17,309 bases of DNA from CAZDAW01 sp964503685 (lineage in GTDB: Bacteria > Chloroflexota > Anaerolineae > Anaerolineales > Anaerolineaceae), in NCBI GenBank assembly GCA_964503685.1, contig CAZDAW010000080.1, positions 1 to 17,309 of the forward strand, given 5' to 3'. Of this stretch, positions 1 through 6,366 are shown piece after piece. The stretch's first letter is position 1. Each line of letters starts with the position of its first letter. The notes beneath the pieces are model-generated. The model was not told the origin of the DNA, searched no databases, and worked only from the letters and a program-made list of their open reading frames with translations. The translations under genes and the position numbers were made by a program.

Positions 1-167
1 ATAATTGATAGCGTTGCATTCACAACAGAATAAAGAACCATGGTTACAATCAAGGGCCATGAAGATATTTTATCTGGCGACAATGTAAACAATACCCCCA
101 CAACAACCAACCACCGAAAAGTAATCGTAATACAATCGGCCAGGGTCTTTTCAGTTAATGAACGCAT
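1..167 (-). CDS. Partial membrane protein, N-terminal end only (possible sensor protein)
   Basis: Reading leftwards from an ATG at 165-167, the frame stays open for 55 codons to the window edge, and an in-frame TAG lies two codons upstream of the ATG. The predicted N-terminus is soluble for about 16 residues (MRSLTEKTLADC...). Two hydrophobic stretches follow, roughly residues 17-30 (FRWLVVVGVLFTL) and 37-55 (WPLIVTMVLYSVVNATLSI), split by a short polar loop. This is the usual look of the membrane-embedded start of a sensor histidine kinase or similar signalling protein, but no catalytic domain is visible. It begins 64 nt after the CheW-domain gene on the same strand, so it could be the last gene of the chemotaxis operon. 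The ribosome binding site is weak. Gene reality is moderately likely; the function is inference only. Confidence 0.45.
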   Translation of the reverse strand, partial: MRSLTEKTLADCITITFRWLVVVGVLFTLSPDKISSWPLIVTMVLYSVVNATLSI

Positions 168-179
168 TCGCTATATATC

Positions 180-207
180 TATCCAGAACAATGATTACAT
201 CTGGATA
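180..207. repeat. 8-bp inverted repeat between the CheW-domain gene and the next gene
   Basis: Perfect arms TATCCAGA (180-187) and TCTGGATA (200-207) flank a 12-nt loop. The repeat sits just after the stop codon of the CheW-domain gene and just upstream of the partial gene at the left edge. No T-run follows it on the minus strand, so it is not a classical terminator. It may be an operator, an RNA-processing hairpin or chance. Confidence 0.3.
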
Positions 208-231
208 TCCTTCTTGCAATTTTTTCGCACT

Positions 232-1161
232 TTATATTTTCGCGGATATTTCAAGTATTTTAGCCAGGTTTAACAAAATAATCAGTCTGTCGTCCATATT
301 GATGACGCCATCTACATAATGACTATTCACTGTCGTTGCTATGGAAGGTGTGATTTCAATCTTTTCCTGCGATACACGAATCACTTCAACAACCACATCC
401 ACCACAATACCAACCATATTATTGTTTACCTTAACAACAATAATACGTGTGTCTTTTGTCGGTTCTACATCTGGTAAACCAAAGCGCCTGCGTAAATCAA
501 AAACGGGTAATACAATTCCTCGCAAATTAGTGACACCCAACACATGTGCTGCTGTATGCGGAACAACAGTAATGGCTTGCATCTTAATAATAGTTTCGAC
601 ATCATTAATATCAATGCTGTAATACTCATCCACCAATTTAAAAACGACAATATTTATTTCTGATTTCTTTGTGGAAGCATCCCCAACCGGCGCCAGGGTT
701 TTCGGTTGTTCCTTTTGAGGTGTAATGCTGAGTTGAGGTTTAACTTCTTGTTCAACTTTTTCAACCTGTTTTGGCTCCGGCTTTTGGGTAGGTTTTTCAC
801 TGATTTGTTTAACTTGTGCGTCAGGTGTTCTTATTTCCGGTTCAGAAGACGTTTTTAAAGGCTCAACTTCAATCTTTGCTTCAACCGCCGTTTCTGGCGC
901 GGTCACTTGGTTGTCAATTTTTTCTTCTGCCTCTGCCTGTTGTTTGACATCAGGTGTGCGAGCTGAGCCGGCAGAAGAAGTATGCTTTGGGGAGGACTCT
1001 TTTGATTTTGGAGCGCGAGCTTTTGGTTTGCTTTCAACTTTATCAGCAACAGATTGCTTATCGCTTGTGTTGTCAGGGGCGGGGGCTGACGCCCGAGATT
1101 CTTGCTCGGTGTTGGATAATAAGCTATCAAGGGCTGCTCGCATCCGTTTCTTTCGATCCAT
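232..1161 (-). CDS. CheW-domain protein with long disordered N-terminal region (ParP-like)
   Basis: Residues about 168-305 of this 309-residue protein form a CheW domain, the SH3-like adaptor fold that docks on CheA and receptors. The core motif NLRGIVLPVFDLRRRFG is at 212-228. Ordinary CheW proteins are about 150-170 residues. Here about 160 residues of Pro/Lys/Glu-rich, low-complexity sequence precede the domain, and the first 17 residues (MDRKKRMRAALDSLLSN) are strongly basic and could form an amphipathic helix. Vibrio ParP has the same plan: a long N-terminal region that binds the ParA-like ATPase ParC, and a C-terminal CheW-like domain that binds CheA and receptors. The preceding gene is indeed a ParA-type ATPase. 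Its stop codon lies 1 nt before this ATG, and the GGAGGA ribosome binding site lies inside its last codons, which implies translational coupling. The CheW fold is clear; the ParP role is inferred from architecture and context. A plain adaptor role remains possible. Confidence 0.9.
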   Translation of the reverse strand: MDRKKRMRAALDSLLSNTEQESRASAPAPDNTSDKQSVADKVESKPKARAPKSKESSPKHTSSAGSARTPDVKQQAEAEEKIDNQVTAPETAVEAKIEVEPLKTSSEPEIRTPDAQVKQISEKPTQKPEPKQVEKVEQEVKPQLSITPQKEQPKTLAPVGDASTKKSEINIVVFKLVDEYYSIDINDVETIIKMQAITVVPHTAAHVLGVTNLRGIVLPVFDLRRRFGLPDVEPTKDTRIIVVKVNNNMVGIVVDVVVEVIRVSQEKIEITPSIATTVNSHYVDGVINMDDRLIILLNLAKILEISAKI

Positions 1162-1162
1162 A

Positions 1163-1954
1163 CTATTCCTCCAATAAATTCAACTTTTCAAGCAATTCTG
1201 TCGCTAGTTCCCGATACTGCTGGCTGGCTCTTGTTCGAGGAGCGAACAGAATAATGGGTTCACCGCTAATCACACTCTCTTTCAAATGGGTATCAATGCC
1301 AATAACAGTATTTAACAATTTGCCGGGATACTTTTCCTTAAAACGCTCCAAAATTTCTCTACTGATACTATTTCGTTGATCATACATTGTCGCTAAAAGA
1401 TGATATTCCAACTTGGGATTGGTACGTTCCCGAACAGTGGTGATTGTTTCGATCAATTGCATCAATCCCCAGGCAGCAAAAAATTCGCATTGCACAGGTA
1501 CAACTGTGCAGCAAACAGCTGTCAGCGCCATAATCGTCAAAGGGCCTAATGAAGGGGAACAATCTAAAAGCACAAAACGATAATCTGATTGTATATCATC
1601 GATCACTTGACCAAGAAGGCCCTGGTAATTTTTCGTCTCGGAAATGTTGCGCTCAACAATACTCAATTGCGGGTCTGCAGGCAAAATATCCAGCCCCTCC
1701 ATTTTTGTATGTTGAATCGCTCTTCGAGGATTTTTAGCGCCCTTATCAGAAGTCATTCCAGTAAAAACATCTGCCAATGTAGCCGGAACCAATTCATGAT
1801 TGATACCGGTCGCCAACGTCAGGTTTGCTTGCGGATCCAGGTCAAGCAACAACGTCCGGTAGCCCATCTCTGCCAGACACGCGCCTAATGAAAGGCAGGT
1901 GGTAGTTTTTGCCACTCCGCCTTTTTGATTACAAATTGCAAACCGGTAAGCCAT
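1163..1954 (-). CDS. ParA/Soj-type ATPase, probable chemosensory array positioning protein (ParC-like)
   Basis: This 263-residue protein is a ParA-family (deviant Walker A) ATPase. The nucleotide-binding motif KGGVAKTT is at 11-18 with the signature lysine K11 and P-loop lysine K16. The switch segment DLDPQANLT is at 38-46, and the Walker B-like FVLLDCSPS at 127-135 includes D131. ParA proteins form ATP-dependent dimers on DNA or polar landmarks and position plasmids, chromosomes or protein complexes. It looks Soj/ParA-like rather than MinD-like: no C-terminal amphipathic membrane helix is evident. No ParB gene follows; a CheW-domain gene with a long N-terminal extension does, coupled by a 1-nt gap. 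Inside a chemotaxis operon this points to placement of the chemosensory array, as for Vibrio ParC or Rhodobacter PpfA. The ATPase family is certain; the cargo is inferred. An AGGG 9 nt before the ATG is the likely ribosome binding site. Confidence 0.93.
   Translation of the reverse strand: MAYRFAICNQKGGVAKTTTCLSLGACLAEMGYRTLLLDLDPQANLTLATGINHELVPATLADVFTGMTSDKGAKNPRRAIQHTKMEGLDILPADPQLSIVERNISETKNYQGLLGQVIDDIQSDYRFVLLDCSPSLGPLTIMALTAVCCTVVPVQCEFFAAWGLMQLIETITTVRERTNPKLEYHLLATMYDQRNSISREILERFKEKYPGKLLNTVIGIDTHLKESVISGEPIILFAPRTRASQQYRELATELLEKLNLLEE
1167..1172 (-). promoter_or_regulatory. Ribosome binding site of the ParP-like gene, inside the parA 3' end
   Basis: On the minus strand GGAGGA lies 5 nt before the ATG at 1159-1161. 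The same bases encode the final Leu-Glu-Glu residues of the ParA-like protein, followed by its TAG stop. This is the strongest Shine-Dalgarno match seen at this junction and fixes the start of the downstream gene. Confidence 0.75.
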
Positions 1955-1991
1955 TCCTTCAAACCCTATAACAGAATATCAGCAATTATGA

Positions 1992-2507
1992 TCAGATCTT
2001 GGGAGCCTCGGGTACTGGGATATTTGCCGCGCTGACGCCCCGGTCTCGCCCTTCGCGTAGAGCCAGGTGAATCATCATCAAGCCGCATTCTCCTTTTAAC
2101 GGTACCACCAGGCGAGGAAAATCGAGTGTTGAGATCATTGCACCTTTACCCAAAAGTAGCGTCGGCGGTGAAATATTTGATTCGAAACCCGCTTGCGATA
2201 ATTTAATACTTGCCCGACCGGTAATGACATTCCCTAATTCTGCTATACCACTTTGCGCCAGACTGTCAAGACTGTCGAATTTTTCTCCCATCATGCTTGA
2301 GGACAGAGCTATGGCTGTACTTTCTTCTACAGCGTAAAGGACCAATCCCTCGACCTGCCCGACAAGATGAATCATTACCGTTACATCCGGTGTGATATAG
2401 GCGCCTTTTTCCAATCCCAAATCGCCACGCTGCATAATATAGTGTGTTTCAGCCTGTAAAACCTCATGGGCTGCTTCGACAAATGGATTGAGAAATTTAA
2501 CATTCAT
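1992..2507 (-). CDS. cheX: CheX-like phosphatase, second tandem copy
   Basis: This 171-residue protein belongs to the CheC/CheX/FliY family of CheY-P phosphatases. The catalytic signature ExxN appears as E90-L-G-N93 within AELGNVITGRASIKL, and a conserved SPPTLLLGKG follows at 113-122. Only one ExxN site is present, as expected for CheX. It is closely related to the adjacent gene at 2561-3082: both start MNVKFLNPF, share the same motif positions and have nearly equal length, so they look like a tandem duplication. The C-terminal tails (GVSAANIPVPEAPKI here) differ. It starts at ATG 2505-2507, behind an AAGG ribosome binding site that is part of a hairpin. Its likely role is hydrolysis of phospho-CheY made by CheA, helping signal termination in the absence of CheZ. 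The family call is firm; the division of labour between copies is unknown. Confidence 0.85.
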   Translation of the reverse strand: MNVKFLNPFVEAAHEVLQAETHYIMQRGDLGLEKGAYITPDVTVMIHLVGQVEGLVLYAVEESTAIALSSSMMGEKFDSLDSLAQSGIAELGNVITGRASIKLSQAGFESNISPPTLLLGKGAMISTLDFPRLVVPLKGECGLMMIHLALREGRDRGVSAANIPVPEAPKI

Positions 2508-2516
2508 TAGGGTTAC

Positions 2517-2534
2517 CTTCTAACACATTAGAAG
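2517..2534 (-). repeat. Perfect 7-bp hairpin overlapping the ribosome binding site of the second cheX
   Basis: On the minus strand CTTCTAA and TTAGAAG pair perfectly around a 4-nt TGTG loop in the 53-nt gap between the two cheX-like genes. The 3' arm runs directly into the Shine-Dalgarno sequence (GAAGG) of the downstream copy, about 10 nt before its ATG. No T-run follows, so a terminator is unlikely. Translational damping or RNA processing are plausible. Confidence 0.5.
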
Positions 2535-2560
2535 TGCCACCCAACAACAATCAAGTTCGC

Positions 2561-3082
2561 TTATCGCTTGGTAGCGGTTTTGACGGTTATTGGCACAAAT
2601 TCTGCCTCTGGATTTCCCGGAGGGCTTTCTCTCAAAGCAAGGTGAACGATAATTTCACCGATATTGCTTTTTAGAGGGACAACGATACGCGGAAAATCCA
2701 GTGTGGAAATCTGCATACCTCTACCCATTATCAATGTCGGAGGCGAGATCGTGGATTGATAACCAGCTTCTGCAAATTTTATTGTTGCCCGGCCGGTGAT
2801 CACGTTCCCGAGCTCAGCCACACCACTCTGGGCGAGATTGTCGAACTCGGAAAAATCCTGTCCCATGATTTTGGAAACCATAGCCAGTCCTGTTGGAATC
2901 GACATTCCATACAAAACAACACCCTGAACTTCGCCAACAAGACTAATCAACACGGTTACATCATCCGTTGTCAGTGCTGATTTCGCGAGGCTCAAGTTTC
3001 CTTTTTCAACATCCAGTTGAACTTCTGCTTTCATCACTTCATTAACAGCATCAATAAAAGGGTTTAAGAATTTGACATTCAC
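2561..3082 (-). CDS. cheX: CheX-like phosphatase, first tandem copy
   Basis: This 173-residue CheC/CheX/FliY-family phosphatase has the active-site signature E90-L-G-N93 in AELGNVITGRATIKF and the family motif SPPTLIMGRG at 113-122. Like the next gene it begins MNVKFLNPF. The two copies can be aligned without gaps over about 150 residues, which indicates a recent or well-conserved duplication. The start is GTG at 3080-3082, chosen because a strong AGGAGGA Shine-Dalgarno lies about 9 nt upstream and because the resulting N-terminus matches the paralogue exactly. It follows the HDOD gene after 52 nt. It probably dephosphorylates CheY-P; a specialised partner (for example a second response regulator) is possible. 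Confidence 0.85.
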   Translation of the reverse strand: MNVKFLNPFIDAVNEVMKAEVQLDVEKGNLSLAKSALTTDDVTVLISLVGEVQGVVLYGMSIPTGLAMVSKIMGQDFSEFDNLAQSGVAELGNVITGRATIKFAEAGYQSTISPPTLIMGRGMQISTLDFPRIVVPLKSNIGEIIVHLALRESPPGNPEAEFVPITVKTATKR

Positions 3083-3134
3083 AGTTAGTTTCCTCCTGCG
3101 GGTAGACAGATGAGAATAGGAACATTAATAATAA

Positions 3135-3992
3135 TCATTTAATCTGTACTCCGATCATTTTTTCCGCCTCTTCGATCAAAGGCACTATACGATTTGCCAG
3201 TTCTTCAAATTCGCTGTCATTCCAATGCAGAACTGCCAAAGCAGTCGGGTCTAATGTATATTTTAAACCGTCCCGACCTAATCCAATCCCAAGCATCATC
3301 ACAGCAGCATCAGCTATATGAACAGCAGAGGCCAAAACAACACCTTCACTTGCCTGGCTGGGGTTATGATGATAGGCAATTGCCTCTCTCAGCGATTGCG
3401 GCAATTTCCACCGTTTTACCATTTCAGCGCCCAGGGTCGCATGATCAACTCCAAACAACTCTATTTCCAGATCAGTAAATGTACGATTCTCATATTCTGC
3501 TTTTGATGTATCAATGTCTCTTAGCAGGGTATCAAAAGCCAGCTTACCAATATCACATAATAGACCAGCATGATAGGCCTCTTCCGCAACTCGGGTTCCG
3601 AACTTCAATGTAACCAATCGTGCGCCAGCGGCAATGCCCACGGAATGTTTCCACAAATCGCCGCGTTGAAGATCATAACCCGGCACAGCGCGGCCCAAAT
3701 AATTCGCAAATGAAGCCGTCAACACCAGGCTTTGAACGGTATTTTGCCCAAGGTAGACCACCGCCTGTTGCACAGTTGCGATTGGATTTACCAAACCATA
3801 ATAAGCCGAATTTGCCCATCGCAGGATCAGGCCAGCCATTGCTGGATCCAATGACAACACTTCGGCAATTTGTCCCATATTAGAATGAGGATCCCTGATA
3901 AGCGACAACGCTTTTTGGGCTGCCTGGGGGAGAGGTGGCAAATCACCTGCTCGTCGAATTAAATCATCCACATTCATTTGCGGTGAGAGCAT
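3135..3992 (-). CDS. HDOD-domain signalling protein
   Basis: This 285-residue protein is almost entirely one HDOD domain (about residues 8-205). It starts with DLPPLPQAAQKALSLI and has the typical LILRWANSAYYG at 55-66 and AVVYLG at 77-82. HDOD domains are relatives of the HD phosphohydrolases that usually lack activity and act in signalling. Several HD-like histidines are still present (H116, H141, H184, H208, H209, H225), but the core HD pair has become C146-D147 in LLCDIGK. The start codon lies 2 nt after the cheR stop, with an AAGG ribosome binding site inside cheR, so it is translationally coupled to the methyltransferase gene. Its place between cheR and the cheX pair implies a link with chemotaxis signalling, but the actual partner cannot be read from the sequence. 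The domain call is firm; the role is unknown. Confidence 0.88.
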   Translation of the reverse strand: MLSPQMNVDDLIRRAGDLPPLPQAAQKALSLIRDPHSNMGQIAEVLSLDPAMAGLILRWANSAYYGLVNPIATVQQAVVYLGQNTVQSLVLTASFANYLGRAVPGYDLQRGDLWKHSVGIAAGARLVTLKFGTRVAEEAYHAGLLCDIGKLAFDTLLRDIDTSKAEYENRTFTDLEIELFGVDHATLGAEMVKRWKLPQSLREAIAYHHNPSQASEGVVLASAVHIADAAVMMLGIGLGRDGLKYTLDPTALAVLHWNDSEFEELANRIVPLIEEAEKMIGVQIK

Positions 3993-3994
3993 AA

Positions 3995-4816
3995 TTAGAC
4001 CTTGATATAAAACGATATTCCATGGCTGCGGAATCCCACATCTTGTGGACGAGGAATAATCTCAGTAGCGCCTAAAAACAGGATGCCATTTCGGCGCAAC
4101 GCATTACTAAATTTCTGATACAAATCTAATTTTGTTGCTGCGGTAAAGTAAATAACGACATTGCGGCAAACGATTAAATCAAACCCAACTTCATAAGAAT
4201 CCGCCAGCAGATTGTGCTCGCGAAATTCAATCCAACGCTTATAGTTTTCCTTTATGTAATATGGTGGTTCGCTTGTCTGGAAAATCGAAGACCTTTTTTC
4301 TGGCTCAATACCCTGAATCTCTTCAGAAGTATAAGGCCCGCCATTCCTTGCTTTTGTTAAAATGCTTCGATCCAAATCCGTTGCCAGGATCTTGTGATTT
4401 AAAAAAGGCGCCATCTCATTCAAAATAAGCGCGAGGGTATATGGTTCAGCGCCCATTGAACATCCTGCGCTCCATATACGCAATCCGTTCGAGTTATGCC
4501 CTGAATGTTGAACTTCGGCTAACAGCGTCGGTAATATATTCGTTCTTAATGCCTGCCAGCGTTCCTTGTCTCGAAAGAACTCTGTAACATTGATTGTTAA
4601 ATAATCGCGGAAACGAGCAAGCTCTTTTGCATCCTGCTGTAATCGTTCTTTATATTCCTTCCAGTTAGCAGAGCCTGAACGAACCAGCCAGGAATCCAAA
4701 CGACGTTTCATTTGTTCATCTTTATAATGGTTTAAATCAATACCTAATAAAGATTTAACTATTCCTTTTACTTGCGAGTATAACTCGTTATCCAAGTTTT
4801 GCCTCACGCCATTCAA
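3995..4816 (-). CDS. cheR: Chemotaxis protein methyltransferase CheR
   Basis: CheR transfers methyl groups from S-adenosylmethionine to receptor glutamates, resetting sensitivity. This 273-residue protein has the helical N-terminal domain (about 10-75), then LTINVTEFFRD at 73-83. The SAM-binding loop SAGCSMGAEPYTLA (116-129) follows, then ATDLD at 145-149 and CRNVVIYF at 217-224. The loop reads GAEP where the usual form is GEEP. Length is normal for the family. The start is most likely TTG at 4814-4816, which overlaps the cheB stop as TTGA (4 nt). A GTG three codons later is an alternative. The first ATG (residue 36) would remove much of the N-terminal domain. No clear Shine-Dalgarno is present, so translation is probably coupled to cheB. 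Confidence 0.95.
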   Translation of the reverse strand: MNGVRQNLDNELYSQVKGIVKSLLGIDLNHYKDEQMKRRLDSWLVRSGSANWKEYKERLQQDAKELARFRDYLTINVTEFFRDKERWQALRTNILPTLLAEVQHSGHNSNGLRIWSAGCSMGAEPYTLALILNEMAPFLNHKILATDLDRSILTKARNGGPYTSEEIQGIEPEKRSSIFQTSEPPYYIKENYKRWIEFREHNLLADSYEVGFDLIVCRNVVIYFTAATKLDLYQKFSNALRRNGILFLGATEIIPRPQDVGFRSHGISFYIKV

Positions 4817-5907
4817 TTAGATCGATGGGATCTAACCAGTTTTTCAATCGTCGGGGCGACTTCATCAATTGGGACAATGACATCAGCTACTCCTGCTTCA
4901 GCCACACTTCTTGGCATTCCCCAAACAACGCAAGTCGATTCATCTTCAGCAATTACCTGGCCGCCTGAGCTATGGATTAACGCAGAGCCATTGGTGCCAT
5001 CATTACCCATACCGGTTAATATGACACCAATCGTTGCTGCTCCAAAATGCTGAACAATGGATGTCATTGTCACATCTATAGCCGGCCTGACGCCATGAAC
5101 CGTTGGGTTCTGATTTAACGCAATGGCATTATTCTCGTCCAAAACCATGTGAAACCCACCCGGAGCCACAAGGCACCGACCAACTTCCAGATTATCACCT
5201 GGCTCACCTTCCTTAATGACGAACGAGGAAATCGTATCAAGCCGTTCGGCGAGCGAACGAGTAAAACCGACCGGCATATGTTGGACAATTACCATCGCAG
5301 CGGATAAATTTTTTGAGAAACCAGAGACAACTTTGCTTAAAGCGCGCGGCCCTCCGGTTGAGGCGCCAATCACCACAACGCGATCTTTGTCGCCCAGAGA
5401 CCGCGTTGTTTTCAGCGCTGTCTCGGCAGGACGGATTTCTACAGGGCGTGCCTTTGGGACCTGCCACACTTTTGCTTTGGATGTTTTAATGATTTTTGTC
5501 AGAAGATCATCCATCACCGAAGCCATATTCGCTTTATTTGTCGGCTTGGTAACGAAATCGACCGCGCCAAAAGTTAATGCCTGGACAGTTTCCAGAGCGC
5601 CCTCTTTTGTTAGGCTGCTCAACATAATGACCGGCCTGGGATATTCCGCCATAATTTCACGAAGTGTGGTCAGACCATCCATTCGAGGCATTTCAACGTC
5701 CAAAGTAATTACATCGGGCTTAAGTTTTGGGATTAAATCCAAAGCCTCTTGCCCATCTCGGGCAGTACCAACAACGAGCAAACCGGGCGCTTCACTCAAA
5801 AATTTACTGATCGTGAAGCGCATGAAAGCAGAATCATCAACAATTAAAACCCGAATCGCTTGCGCTGCCGGTTGCGTTGGCTGGTAAAGCCTGTCAGGAA
5901 TACCCAT
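4813..5907 (-). CDS. cheB: Chemotaxis response regulator protein-glutamate methylesterase CheB
   Basis: CheB removes methyl groups from receptors and deamidates some glutamines; CheA phosphorylation activates it. The 364-residue protein has an N-terminal receiver domain (about 18-138) with the acidic pair D24/D25, phospho-acceptor D70 in ITLDVEMP and K121. After a linker of about 35 residues comes the esterase domain (about 175-358). The catalytic triad is S183 (GASTGG), H210 (VQHMP) and D303 (GMGNDG). All key residues are intact, and length fits the family apart from about 17 extra N-terminal residues. The ATG lies 7 nt after the cheY stop with no obvious Shine-Dalgarno, and the 3' end overlaps cheR by 4 nt, so cheY-cheB-cheR look co-translated. 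Confidence 0.97.
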   Translation of the reverse strand: MGIPDRLYQPTQPAAQAIRVLIVDDSAFMRFTISKFLSEAPGLLVVGTARDGQEALDLIPKLKPDVITLDVEMPRMDGLTTLREIMAEYPRPVIMLSSLTKEGALETVQALTFGAVDFVTKPTNKANMASVMDDLLTKIIKTSKAKVWQVPKARPVEIRPAETALKTTRSLGDKDRVVVIGASTGGPRALSKVVSGFSKNLSAAMVIVQHMPVGFTRSLAERLDTISSFVIKEGEPGDNLEVGRCLVAPGGFHMVLDENNAIALNQNPTVHGVRPAIDVTMTSIVQHFGAATIGVILTGMGNDGTNGSALIHSSGGQVIAEDESTCVVWGMPRSVAEAGVADVIVPIDEVAPTIEKLVRSHRSN

Positions 5908-5914
5908 TTCGCTA

Positions 5915-6271
5915 TTATGCCAGTAATTTATTGATGGCGTTCAAGACACGTTCACGTTCGAAAGGCTTGACAACAAAATCCTTAGCGCCTGATTTGATGG
6001 CTTCCAGCACGACTGATTCCTGCCCCAAGGCTGTCAACATGACTACTTTCGCTTGCGAATCAAATGCGCGAATCTCCTTTAGCGCAGTTAATCCATCCAT
6101 TTCAGGCATGGTGATATCCATCAATACAACATCTGGTTTTTCAGATTTATATTTATCAACTGCAATCAAACCATTTTCAGCTTCAACGACATCGTAGCCA
6201 TCACCGATCAACATTTTTGAGATACGTACTCGTAAAAATTCCGCATCATCAACAATCAATATTTTGGACAT
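5915..6271 (-). CDS. cheY: Chemotaxis response regulator CheY
   Basis: This 118-residue stand-alone receiver domain carries the full phosphorylation set: D8/D9, phospho-acceptor D52 (LMDITMP), T80 and K102 (KPF). CheY-P diffuses from CheA to the flagellar motor switch (or another motor) to change its rotation. There is no output domain, which fits CheY. It is preceded by the best Shine-Dalgarno in the operon (AAGGAG, 7 nt before the ATG) and by a sigma-70-like promoter candidate, so it may be made at a higher level than the upstream genes. It is followed after 7 nt by cheB. Confidence 0.95.
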   Translation of the reverse strand: MSKILIVDDAEFLRVRISKMLIGDGYDVVEAENGLIAVDKYKSEKPDVVLMDITMPEMDGLTALKEIRAFDSQAKVVMLTALGQESVVLEAIKSGAKDFVVKPFERERVLNAINKLLA

Positions 6272-6278
6272 CCTCCAT

Positions 6279-6284
6279 CTCCTT
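6279..6284 (-). promoter_or_regulatory. Strong ribosome binding site of cheY
   Basis: AAGGAG on the minus strand, 7 nt before the cheY ATG. A second purine run (GGAGG) abuts the start codon but is too close to serve. A competing ATG 7 nt upstream is out of frame. Confidence 0.7.
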
Positions 6285-6291
6285 TTTTGAC

Positions 6292-6310
6292 AATAATGTA
6301 TGTCATTATT
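6292..6310. repeat. 7-bp inverted repeat at the cheY promoter (operator candidate)
   Basis: Perfect arms AATAATG (6292-6298) and CATTATT (6304-6310) surround a 5-nt spacer, centred downstream of the putative -10 of cheY and overlapping it at one edge. Another AATAATG occurs at 6347-6353. The position would suit a repressor site; the region is AT-rich, so chance is possible. Confidence 0.35.
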
Positions 6311-6335
6311 ATGATCGCAATATCGTAATTATCAA
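6308..6335 (-). promoter_or_regulatory. Candidate internal sigma-70-type promoter before cheY
   Basis: Read on the minus strand, TTGATA (complement of 6330-6335) and CATAAT (complement of 6308-6313) are separated by 16 nt. Each matches the consensus hexamer at 5 of 6 positions. It lies in the 95-nt gap between cheD and cheY, the largest gap inside the chemotaxis operon, about 37 nt upstream of the cheY ATG. Confidence 0.45.
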
Positions 6336-6366
6336 TCAGATTCAATAATAATGTGCAAAGAATAAT

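Noticed and set aside
180..207. Inverted repeat after the CheW-domain gene as a rho-independent terminator
   Set aside because: The loop is 12 nt, the stem is only 8 bp and no T-run follows on the transcribed strand; kept only as a repeat.
40..273. 77-codon plus-strand frame at the left edge
   Set aside because: It overlaps the end of the CheW-domain gene and the better-looking minus-strand membrane protein; its composition is not protein-like.
954..1379. 141-codon plus-strand frame across the parA/ParP-like junction
   Set aside because: It lies opposite two well-supported genes, has no ribosome binding site of note and no recognisable motif.
1163..1954. FlhG/FleN-type flagellar number regulator instead of a ParC-like protein
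   Set aside because: FlhG/FleN are MinD-like with a C-terminal membrane-binding helix and usually lie beside flhF; this protein is Soj-like, lacks that helix and sits beside a CheW-domain gene.
5216..5887. Long 223-codon plus-strand frame opposite cheB
   Set aside because: It is the antisense shadow of a fully intact CheB; the translation shows no domain and is Ser/Thr/Arg-rich as expected of reverse-frame artefacts.
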